Below are positions 44,085 to 51,748 of a stretch of 55,407 nt of DNA, piece by piece. The stretch spans positions 1-55,407 of the forward strand of contig JANOXC010000010.1 in the NCBI GenBank assembly GCA_031418215.1, given 5' to 3'. The position numbers and the translations under genes are program-made. The notes beneath the pieces were generated by a model. That model saw nothing but the letters and a program-made list of their open reading frames with translations. It did no database searches and was not told where the DNA came from. Position 1 is the stretch's first letter; each line of letters begins with the position of its first letter. This DNA is from JANOXC01 sp031418215 (lineage in GTDB: Bacteria > Bacteroidota > Bacteroidia > AKYH767-A > OLB10).

Positions 44085-46133
44085 TCAGGAAAGAAAAGTA
44101 TAGATGTCATCTTGTGAACGGTGCTTTTGTTTGGAGTCGGTTAGGCGGTAATAATTTGTTTTATCAGCGCTGATTATTCTTGCTTTGACATTGTCAGACC
44201 ATTGGATTTCTAAAATTTGAAGCAGTTGTTGCTGAATATCTTTATTATAAATGGGGGCGGCAACTTCAGAGCGGAAATCCAGGTTTCTGCTCATCCAGTC
44301 GCCGGATGAAATATATAGTTTATTATCGGCATCATTACAAAATGCAAACACCCTTGAATGTTCAAGATATTTGTCAACAATGCTGATGATTTCTATGTTT
44401 TCACTAGTATTCTTAACTCCCGGTATAAGGGCGCAGATGCTTCTTACAATCATCCTGATTTTAACCCCTGCTTTACTGGCATCATAAAGTTTCTGTATCA
44501 TTTCTGCATCCGTAAGGCTGTTCATTTTTAAAAAAATCCAAGCATCAAGTCCGTTTTTTGCGTTTTCAATTTCTTTATTGATTAACTGGATAAATTTTTT
44601 GCGCATGAAAAAAGGAGAAACCAAAAGATGTTTGTATCTGCCCGGCTTGTAATTGTCGTTATAAAAATGAAATACCCTCATTACCTCTTCTGCAAGTCGT
44701 TTGTCAGCAGTTAGCAAACTGTGATCACAATATAATTTTGCTGTGTCTTCGTTAAAATTTCCTGTTCCGATATGAGCATAATGAACTTCTTTTCCCTTCT
44801 CTATTCGGGTAATCAGAAAAAGTTTAGAATGCGCCTTCAAACCGGGAACTCCATGAATTACCTTGGCTCCTTCTTCATTGAGTTTGTTGGCCCAGCGGAT
44901 ATTGGCTTCTTCATCAAAACGGGCCTGTAACTCAATCACCACTGTTACTGCTTTTCCATTTTTTACTGCATTCAAAAGTGTATTTACAATATGAGAATTT
45001 TTCCCCAGCCTGTATAATGTAATCTGAATTGATTTTACTTTTGGATCAACAGAAGCCTCTCTGAGTACATCGATTATATAGTGATAACTGTGATAAGGAA
45101 AAGAAAGCAATACATCTTTCTGCTTTATAAAATTTAATAAACTTGTTTTGGGAAGTAATTCCTTATGTGATAAAGAGGGAGGAAGTTTATATTTTAATTC
45201 AGGTTTGTTTAGCGAAGGAAATCTGATGAAATCAATAAAATTGTGATAGCGTCCGCCTGGAACAGGGTGATCTTCTTTGCTGAATTTAATCCGTTTCAAT
45301 ATGAAAGTAAGTAATTCTGCGGGCATTGATTCATCATAAGTCAATCGTACCGGTGTTCCTGTTTTTCTACGTTTAATGCTTTCAGCTACTTTTTTCACAA
45401 GACTTTTAGTTACATCTTGTTCAATATCCAATTCCGCATCGCGTGTAATTTTAATTGTATAAGCCTGGATACTGTCATACTCAAAATTGAAGAAGATGTC
45501 ATCAAGGCAATATCGGATTATATCATCTAATAAAATGATATATTTATTTTCTTTCGGGAGAACAAAAAATCTCGATACGGTATCTGTTGGTATTTCAACA
45601 AGTGCATGACGAATTTTCTGCGGCTTGTCTTTAGTAGTCATTGCAACGAAAAAATAGATGCTTCTGTCCTTTAGGTAAGGAAATTTAGGTGTGTTGTCCA
45701 GCATGATCGGCACCAAATTTCTTAATACCTGTTCCTGAAAATAACTTTTAACAATAGCACCCTGGTCAGCAGAAAGTTGTTTTTCGTTGATGATAAATAC
45801 ACCCTTAAGCGCAAGTTCTTTTAAGATTGTATTAAATATCTGATCAAATTGTTCTTGCTCTTTAAAAGTATGTTGTTGAATTTGCCTTAACACAACATCA
45901 GGATCAAATCCTCCAAGCATTACTTTGGCTCTTGACCCTCCAATCTTTTTAATTCTCTTAATAGTAGCCACCCTGACCCTGAAAAACTCATCACGATTAC
46001 TAGAGTTAATTCCGAGGAATTTTAATCTTTCTAATAATGGAACATTTGAGTCGGCTGCTTCTTGTAATACGCGATCATTGAATGATAGCCAACTCAGGTC
46101 ACGGTTAATCAATAAAAATTTCTCCTTACTCAC
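44085..46133 (-). CDS. ppk1: Polyphosphate kinase 1
   Basis: Reversible transfer of the ATP gamma-phosphate onto polyphosphate chains. 682 residues. The N domain carries INRDLSWLSFNDRVLQEA, and the head domain follows. The C1/C2 domains carry the two catalytic histidines: His435 (GLKAHSKLFLITR), the phosphorylated residue with the same number as in E. coli, and His592 (LEHSRVFAF). ATP-site motifs include YAHIGTGNFNE. The gene follows a lysine-rich small gene and precedes ppx, giving a three-gene polyphosphate cluster. No terminator separates them. Confidence 0.97.
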   Translation of the reverse strand: MSKEKFLLINRDLSWLSFNDRVLQEAADSNVPLLERLKFLGINSSNRDEFFRVRVATIKRIKKIGGSRAKVMLGGFDPDVVLRQIQQHTFKEQEQFDQIFNTILKELALKGVFIINEKQLSADQGAIVKSYFQEQVLRNLVPIMLDNTPKFPYLKDRSIYFFVAMTTKDKPQKIRHALVEIPTDTVSRFFVLPKENKYIILLDDIIRYCLDDIFFNFEYDSIQAYTIKITRDAELDIEQDVTKSLVKKVAESIKRRKTGTPVRLTYDESMPAELLTFILKRIKFSKEDHPVPGGRYHNFIDFIRFPSLNKPELKYKLPPSLSHKELLPKTSLLNFIKQKDVLLSFPYHSYHYIIDVLREASVDPKVKSIQITLYRLGKNSHIVNTLLNAVKNGKAVTVVIELQARFDEEANIRWANKLNEEGAKVIHGVPGLKAHSKLFLITRIEKGKEVHYAHIGTGNFNEDTAKLYCDHSLLTADKRLAEEVMRVFHFYNDNYKPGRYKHLLVSPFFMRKKFIQLINKEIENAKNGLDAWIFLKMNSLTDAEMIQKLYDASKAGVKIRMIVRSICALIPGVKNTSENIEIISIVDKYLEHSRVFAFCNDADNKLYISSGDWMSRNLDFRSEVAAPIYNKDIQQQLLQILEIQWSDNVKARIISADKTNYYRLTDSKQKHRSQDDIYTFLS

Positions 46134-46202
46134 ACTAATCGGTTGCTTAATCCTGAATTATTTAAAAAAAAAATAACGATGACCTTCAATCAAGGTAGAT
46201 TA

Positions 46203-46454
46203 TTACTGCTTCTTTTTAACAACCTTTTTAGCCTTTTTCTTTGCCGGCGCCGTTTTAAAAGCAAGTGGTTTTGCGATAGCCAACTTCTTTTTAGCAACAT
46301 TCAATGATTTGCCAAATTTCTTAGCAATGTCTTTAGCTGAATCTTTTACTAGTTTTTCAGATTTAATAGCGGAACTGACATTTATTTTTCTTAAAACCTG
46401 TAACATTACAAGCCTTAATTCAGCTTCAAGTTCTTTGCGTTTAGATTTTTCCAT
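46203..46454 (-). CDS. Lysine-rich histone-H1-like small protein upstream of ppk1
   Basis: 83 residues. The first 50 form a likely helical domain (KRKELEAELRLVMLQVLRKI, then NVSSAIKSEKLVKDSAKDIAKKFGKSL). The tail is lysine/alanine-rich (KTAPAKKKAKKVVKKKQ), like the tails of histone H1, AlgP or PhaM, which bind polyanions. It lies 69 bases before ppk1 on the same strand, so it may bind polyphosphate or link polyphosphate granules to DNA; this is inference from composition and context. No named family recognised. A TATCTTTG -7 element is found about 120 bases upstream. Confidence 0.65.
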   Translation of the reverse strand: MEKSKRKELEAELRLVMLQVLRKINVSSAIKSEKLVKDSAKDIAKKFGKSLNVAKKKLAIAKPLAFKTAPAKKKAKKVVKKKQ

Positions 46455-46533
46455 GAGATTTATTTAAATTAAATTATATGCATTTATTATTTAAAATGGC
46501 TGCTTGGTAATATTTTGAGCAGTATTAAGAAGC

Positions 46534-46571
46534 CTTAACATTTTCTTAATGCTTAATATTATCTTAATGTA
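46534..46571. promoter_or_regulatory. Cluster of four CTTAA(C/T) words in 11-bp pairs (Pho-box-like)
   Basis: CTTAACATT at 46534, CTTAATGCT at 46545, CTTAATATT at 46552 and CTTAATGTA at 46563; two pairs each have an 11-bp period. It lies between two minus-strand genes, upstream of the lysine-rich/ppk1/ppx cluster, but the repeats read on the plus strand and sit just downstream of the predicted -7 element. Confidence 0.4.
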
Positions 46572-46572
46572 G

Positions 46573-46580
46573 CAAAGATA
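46573..46580 (-). promoter_or_regulatory. Predicted -7 element for the lysine-rich/ppk1/ppx cluster
   Basis: TATCTTTG followed by C on the minus strand, a full match to TAnnTTTG, giving a leader of about 115 bases. Confidence 0.4.
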
Positions 46581-46592
46581 AAGGAATTTGCA

Positions 46593-47018
46593 TTAAAAAT
46601 AATTTTCAAGACTATGCGAAACTAATTGCTGGAGAGCAAGCCTGAAAAGGGTACTGTCAGAGGTGAAGGCAACTGTTTTTGATGAAATTTTATACCAAAC
46701 TCCGGATGTAGTATTATATACAAATGATTCTTTTACCCCATATATTTCCGCAATAATTTCAACTGTCCTAAGTGTAGACTGAATTTCTTCTTCACGGCAA
46801 AACTCAACAATTAAAGCCGGTTTGTAATAATTGTTAATGTCGTAAACAACAACATCAGCAATATCACTTTCAAAATCAAAAATATCAATATGTGATTCAT
46901 TGACAGCCTCAAAACTCCTGCGGTTTAATTTTTTTGAAAGTCCATAAGCTAGAACGGCTGCCAAAAATTTTTGTTCTGAATCGTTTGGGGAACTCCAGGT
47001 TTTGATAGGAAGAGTCAT
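46593..47018 (-). CDS. Small protein with degenerate PD-(D/E)xK-like fold
   Basis: 141 residues, cytosolic, no signal. The middle reads DIADVVVYDINNYYKPALIV followed by EFCRE, like the core of type I restriction N-terminal (HSDR_N) or Uma2-type nuclease folds: an Asp (55) on one strand and Glu72-x-x on the next. The catalytic Lys is replaced by Cys74 (EFC instead of ExK), so activity is doubtful. The end alternates short strands and a helix (VWYKISSKTVAFTSDSTLFR). Family assignment is tentative. It is divergent from the TonB receptor that starts the phosphate region. Confidence 0.5.
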   Translation of the reverse strand: MTLPIKTWSSPNDSEQKFLAAVLAYGLSKKLNRRSFEAVNESHIDIFDFESDIADVVVYDINNYYKPALIVEFCREEEIQSTLRTVEIIAEIYGVKESFVYNTTSGVWYKISSKTVAFTSDSTLFRLALQQLVSHSLENYF

Positions 47019-47083
47019 GCGGCTTAATTAATCTTATGTAAATGTAACTTGTTAGCATTAGCTTTTTAGCAATCCACTAATAA

Positions 47084-47103
47084 TTTAACATTAACTTAAT
47101 ATG
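47084..47103 (+). promoter_or_regulatory. Pho-box-like direct repeat before the TonB receptor
   Basis: TTTAACATT at 47084 and CTTAATATG at 47095, an 11-bp period. A near-consensus -7 element AATATTTG follows at 47122-47129, 18 bases after the repeats. Confidence 0.5.
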
Positions 47104-47256
47104 AGTGATGTTAGAACTTCAAATATTTGCATAAAATCAAAGTATTGCTTCGGTTTTTTTAATAACACACCTGATGGTTAACAATTTAATAAAGTGAAAT
47201 TAATATTTCAATAGCTTTTCAATGGTTCTTTCGCAACGAAAAAAAAAGTTATTATC

Positions 47257-50070
47257 ATGAAAAACTTCATTTTGTTATGGATGCCGGCATTTTTTTTACT
47301 GTCATCCTTAAATGTAAATGCTCAATTTGGAACAATTAAAGGATCGTTGACTGACAATGAAAATGGCGAGTCATTAATTGGCGCAACTGTTTTATTGGAA
47401 GGAACTACTTCAGGAGCTTCTTCTGACCTTGATGGTAACTATGTAATCGAAAGGGTCAAACCGGGTGTTTATAGCTTGAAAATTACTTATGTAGGCTACC
47501 AGGAGGAAATTATTTCGGGCGTAATTGTAAAAGGAAATGAAGTAACAACTATTAGCAGGAAATTAAAGCTGAATGCTAAAGAACTGGTTGGCGCTAATAT
47601 TACTGCGACAAAGATTACCAATACAGAAAATGCAGTGCTGGCTGAGATGCGTGGTGCTGAACAAATTACCAATGGTGTTTCAAGTCAGCAAATTTCGAAA
47701 ACGCAGGATCGATCAGCTACCGACGTAATAAGGAGAATACCTGGGATTTCAATTATTGAAGATCGTTTTGTAATGGTTCGTGGTTTGGGTGAACGATATA
47801 ATGTTGTTTTATTGAATGATGCCATCGCCCCAAGTGTTGAGCCGGATAAAAAGGCCTTTTCATTTGACTTGCTGCCCTCAGCATTGCTTGACAGGATCGT
47901 TATATATAAGACAGGTGCACCGGAACTTCCCGGTGATTTTGCCGGAGGAGTTATAAAAGTTTACACAAAGAACATCCCTGATGAAAACATAACGCAGGCC
48001 GGGTATTCCATATCCTTTCGTCAGGGCACAACATTTAATACATTTTACAAGGCCCCTTCCGGGAAGTATGATTGGATAGGTATGGACGGCGGTGAACGTG
48101 CACTTCCTAATTATTTCCCCACATCACTCAATAATATTACGGGAGAACCTTTGGCCGAATATGGAAAATCTCTTCAAAATGACTGGTTGCCTGATCAAAC
48201 AACAGCATCTCCCGACCATCGATTAAACTTTCTTTTAGCCAGGTCATTTCCCATTGGAAAAATTAAGGCAGGTTGTATGAACAGTATTTCTTATACCAAT
48301 GTACGAGAATCCAGATTTCGTTCGTTGACCAATTATGAATCTTATGATGAAAACACCGGAAAGGCGTCCTCTAGCTATATATATAATGATACGTTAAGTG
48401 CACAAAAGGTTAATCTTGGAATAATAAGCAATTGGTCATTTCAAATCAGTGATAAAACTACTCTTAAATTTTATAATTTCTTCAATCAGTCAGGGGTTAA
48501 CCAGTCTCTAATTAGAGAGGGAGACAGTTATGATGCCGGCAGTCATTTCAGGAATTATGGCTCACGGTATAACCAACGTACCATTTATTCGGGCCAATTG
48601 TCAGGAACGCATGATTTGAATCAAGGGAACACAAAAATTGAATGGTTGGCAAGCGCTAACCTCGGAAATACCATCGAACCTGATTTTCGTCGTGTTCAAA
48701 CGGTTCGGGATATTAATGCTGCCGATACCGCTGCATTTTATTTAGTTGTTCCACCTTCCGCTTCATTGGAAAGTCTTGGTAAATTTTATTCTGAGTTACA
48801 TGAAAAAGGATTTTCCGGAGCCGTAAACCTTGTTCAACAACTTAGTTTCAATCATGGAAACTGGATGCCTAAGTTAAAAGCAGGCGTGTTTTATGAAAAT
48901 AAGACCAGAGAATTTGCAGCAAGGTGGATGTCTTACAAAAAAGCAAACATCGATAATTTCAATACTGCTTTGCTTTCTTTGCCGGTCAATATTGCACTAT
49001 CACCTGCAAACATTAATACCACAACAGGATTCAAATTGGAGGAAGGTACAAATCCTTACGACAACTATGATAATTTCAGTGAAGTAAGAGCTGCCTATAC
49101 AGGTTTGTCATTACCATTAACAAAGCAATTATCTTTATCAGGCGGACTTCGTTTTGAAAGCAGTATTCAACAGCAAAACACTGCTGATTTATTAATGAAA
49201 CCTTTTCAAACAAATGTAACGGCCGATAAATTATTAGGCTCGGCTACGCTTAATTATGAAGTAACAAAAAAGTCTATGTTAAGGGCTGCTTTTTTTCAGT
49301 CTTTAAATCGACCTGAGTTTCGGGAAATCGAATACTTCAGCTATTATGACTTTATATATAATTTTTCATTGCAGGGAAATACCAACCTGAAAGTTGCTAC
49401 CATTAATAATGCAGAAGTTAGGTGGGAGTTATACCCTGATGATGGCGAATTAATTTCCGCAGGGGTGTTCTACAAAAAATTTACTGACCCTATTGAAAGA
49501 TATACACAACCCGGTTCCGGCGGCGGAACGCTCAACTTTTATTTTGACAACGCTATAGCATCTACCAGCACAGGGGTTGAAGTTGAACTCCGCAAGTCAT
49601 TTGCAAAATTGTTTAAAACGGGGTTTTTCAGTAAGTTGTCTGTTAACTTAAATGCCTCATTGATTAAAAGTACGGTGGACCTAGGCGATGTGAAAGGAAA
49701 CGAAAACAGTGAACGTCCAATGATGGGTCAATCGCCCTATATGGTAAATGCAGGGTTGTTTTATAATGACTATGGGTCCAATTGGCAGTTCAATATCATG
49801 TATAATGTATTCGGCAAGCGATTGTTTTCGATAGGAGGTCAGGGATTACCTGATATTTATGAGCTGCCAAGAAATCTGATTGACTTCTCTGCTTCTAAGC
49901 AGATTGGAAAACACCTGGAATTGAAATTTGGGGTTAAAGACATCTTAAATCAGCCGATCAAATATTCACAAGACAATAATAATAATGGAAAGTTTGATGG
50001 AGAAGGTGAAATGAATCAGGGTTATAAGCCCGGAAGCTATTATACTTTCGGAGTGATTGTAAGATACTAA
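47257..50070 (+). CDS. TonB-dependent receptor, probably phosphate-regulated
   Basis: 937 residues. The signal peptide ends at NVNAQ. A CarboxypepD_reg-like domain covers about 24-110 (GTIKGSLTDNENGESLIGAT). The plug domain (about 120-240) has TQDRSATDVIRRIPGISIIE and VMVRGLGERYNVVLLNDAIA, an unusual variant in which RGLGERYN precedes a long conserved loop. The barrel ends YYTFGVIVRY with a terminal Tyr. No SusD follows; instead a beta-helix-like lipoprotein gene starts 114 bases downstream. Located between polyphosphate and pst genes and preceded by an 11-bp direct repeat, it may import a phosphorus source; the ligand is not evident from sequence. Confidence 0.9.
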   Translation: MKNFILLWMPAFFLLSSLNVNAQFGTIKGSLTDNENGESLIGATVLLEGTTSGASSDLDGNYVIERVKPGVYSLKITYVGYQEEIISGVIVKGNEVTTISRKLKLNAKELVGANITATKITNTENAVLAEMRGAEQITNGVSSQQISKTQDRSATDVIRRIPGISIIEDRFVMVRGLGERYNVVLLNDAIAPSVEPDKKAFSFDLLPSALLDRIVIYKTGAPELPGDFAGGVIKVYTKNIPDENITQAGYSISFRQGTTFNTFYKAPSGKYDWIGMDGGERALPNYFPTSLNNITGEPLAEYGKSLQNDWLPDQTTASPDHRLNFLLARSFPIGKIKAGCMNSISYTNVRESRFRSLTNYESYDENTGKASSSYIYNDTLSAQKVNLGIISNWSFQISDKTTLKFYNFFNQSGVNQSLIREGDSYDAGSHFRNYGSRYNQRTIYSGQLSGTHDLNQGNTKIEWLASANLGNTIEPDFRRVQTVRDINAADTAAFYLVVPPSASLESLGKFYSELHEKGFSGAVNLVQQLSFNHGNWMPKLKAGVFYENKTREFAARWMSYKKANIDNFNTALLSLPVNIALSPANINTTTGFKLEEGTNPYDNYDNFSEVRAAYTGLSLPLTKQLSLSGGLRFESSIQQQNTADLLMKPFQTNVTADKLLGSATLNYEVTKKSMLRAAFFQSLNRPEFREIEYFSYYDFIYNFSLQGNTNLKVATINNAEVRWELYPDDGELISAGVFYKKFTDPIERYTQPGSGGGTLNFYFDNAIASTSTGVEVELRKSFAKLFKTGFFSKLSVNLNASLIKSTVDLGDVKGNENSERPMMGQSPYMVNAGLFYNDYGSNWQFNIMYNVFGKRLFSIGGQGLPDIYELPRNLIDFSASKQIGKHLELKFGVKDILNQPIKYSQDNNNNGKFDGEGEMNQGYKPGSYYTFGVIVRY

Positions 50071-50184
50071 CCTCTTTAGTTGTTAAATACAACAACAAGG
50101 AATTAACAATTATTTCAGATTGGGTTAAGATTAATTTTATATAAAGGAAATATCCTTGCACTGGAAAAACAAGAGAAAAATAAT

Positions 50185-51555
50185 ATGAAAATGAAAACAA
50201 AAAACTATTCAAAATTAATGTTAATTGCCTTTGCTACTGCATTCAGCTTAATCGCTTGCAACAAAGATGACAATGAAGAGGCTGCTACTCCTGCTCCATC
50301 AGGATCAACAACAAAACCTGTCGTGAATGTTCAGGATAGTATGACTACAGATCGTACATTTCATAAGGATACCATCTATTTGTTGAAAGGTTATTTTTAT
50401 GTAGCAAACAATTCAACCCTAACCATTCAAGCTGGGACGATTGTTAAAGGAGATAAGGCAACAAAAGGAACCTTAGTCATAAAGCGTGGTTCTAAATTGA
50501 ATGCTGTTGGTACTGCTGCAAGCCCAATCGTTTTTACTTCAAATGAAGCTGCCGGTTCTCGTTCTTCCGGTGATTGGGGTGGTGTAGTGATAATGGGTAA
50601 AGCTCCTGTTAACCAGGGAACAGATGTGCTATTAGAAGGTGGTGCAATCGGTGCCGAATTTGTTTATGGCGGAATTGATCCATTGGATAATTCAGGTAAA
50701 CTAAAATATGTACGTATTGAATTTGGAGGCATCGCTTTACAACCTAATAAGGAAATAAATGGTTTAACACTTGGTGGTGTTGGTAGTGGAACGGAGATTG
50801 ATTATGTGCAGGTTTCTTACAGTGGCGATGATTCTTATGAGTGGTTTGGTGGTAATGTAAATGCAAAACACTTAATAGCGTTTAAAGGTGTTGATGATGA
50901 CTTTGATACAGACTTTGGTTTTAGCGGAAAAGTACAGTTTGCTGTGGGATTGCGCAGCCCGAATATTGCCGATGTTAGCGGATCGAACGGTTTTGAATCT
51001 GATAATGATGCCAATGCATCTTCATTATCTCCTTATACTTCAGCACAATTTTCCAATGTAAGTTTGTTTGGGCCAAAGGCCGAGGCAAGTACTTCAATTG
51101 ATGTTAATTTTAAGCGTGGTGCTCATTTGCGTCGTAATACAAAAGAGTCTGTTTACAATTCAGTAATAGCAGGTTATCCTGATGGAGTTACTGTTGATGG
51201 TGCCGGTACAGAAACCAATGCTTTAAATAATGAATTGCAATTCAAACACAATGTTATTTCTGGTTGCACAAACTCATCTGTTCTTGCAGCAGCAACGGGT
51301 ACGTTAATCATGAATGATTGGATGACAGCAAATAGCAACACCATTTATACAGAAAACTCATCATTAATGTTGAATGATCCTTTTAACTTAACCAATCCCA
51401 ATTTTCTACCGCAAAGCACCTCACCCTTGTTAATTGAAGCGGATTTTACAGGTTTAACAGGATTTGATGTGGTAACTTACCGTGGCGCCTTCGGAACGAA
51501 CAACTGGACTAGTGGTTGGGCGAACTTCGATCCCCAAAACGCTTCTTACAAGTAA
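50185..51555 (+). CDS. Surface or periplasmic lipoprotein with beta-helix-like repeats
   Basis: 456 residues. Lipobox SLIAC with Cys25, followed by an Asp/Glu/Ser linker. The main domain (about 60-450) shows repeated short strands (LTIQAGTIVKGDKATKGTLV, YVRIEFGGIALQPNKEINGL) and the distinctive YEWFGG (218-223) and acidic DDDFDTDFGF (237-246), which could bind a metal. It resembles a right-handed beta-helix but I cannot name the family. It is paired with the upstream TonB receptor and precedes the phosphate porin, so it may capture a ligand for the receptor, as SusD-like lipoproteins do; this is inference. It ends before a strong terminator. Confidence 0.75.
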   Translation: MKMKTKNYSKLMLIAFATAFSLIACNKDDNEEAATPAPSGSTTKPVVNVQDSMTTDRTFHKDTIYLLKGYFYVANNSTLTIQAGTIVKGDKATKGTLVIKRGSKLNAVGTAASPIVFTSNEAAGSRSSGDWGGVVIMGKAPVNQGTDVLLEGGAIGAEFVYGGIDPLDNSGKLKYVRIEFGGIALQPNKEINGLTLGGVGSGTEIDYVQVSYSGDDSYEWFGGNVNAKHLIAFKGVDDDFDTDFGFSGKVQFAVGLRSPNIADVSGSNGFESDNDANASSLSPYTSAQFSNVSLFGPKAEASTSIDVNFKRGAHLRRNTKESVYNSVIAGYPDGVTVDGAGTETNALNNELQFKHNVISGCTNSSVLAAATGTLIMNDWMTANSNTIYTENSSLMLNDPFNLTNPNFLPQSTSPLLIEADFTGLTGFDVVTYRGAFGTNNWTSGWANFDPQNASYK

Positions 51556-51586
51556 TTTATTAGTAAAAGTTTTTTCCCCTTTTTTA

Positions 51587-51618
51587 TCGCCTGCGCAGAT
51601 GTGCAGGCGATTTTTTTT
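51587..51618 (+). terminator. Terminator of the TonB receptor-lipoprotein operon
   Basis: 8-bp perfect stem TCGCCTGC/GCAGGCGA with an 8-base loop and eight T. Confidence 0.9.
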
Positions 51619-51667
51619 GTTTAAAAGGCTTAAAATGAATTGCTTGGATAAAATTGTAATGTTGACA

Positions 51668-51687
51668 CTTAACATTAGCTTAACATT
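51668..51687 (+). promoter_or_regulatory. Perfect Pho-box-like direct repeat before the porin-pst operon
   Basis: CTTAACATT at 51668-51676 and again at 51679-51687, identical 9-mers with an 11-bp period. They lie 29 bases upstream of the -7 element. Confidence 0.6.
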
Positions 51688-51716
51688 GAAGTAAGGTAAA
51701 CATAACAATTCCTTAA

Positions 51717-51724
51717 TCTATTTG
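51717..51724 (+). promoter_or_regulatory. Predicted -7 element for the porin-pst operon
   Basis: TCTATTTG, one mismatch to TAnnTTTG. It would start transcription near 51728 and supports the ATG at 51749 as the porin start. Confidence 0.45.
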
Positions 51725-51748
51725 CAGCGGGAAAAAAACAATTCAAGC

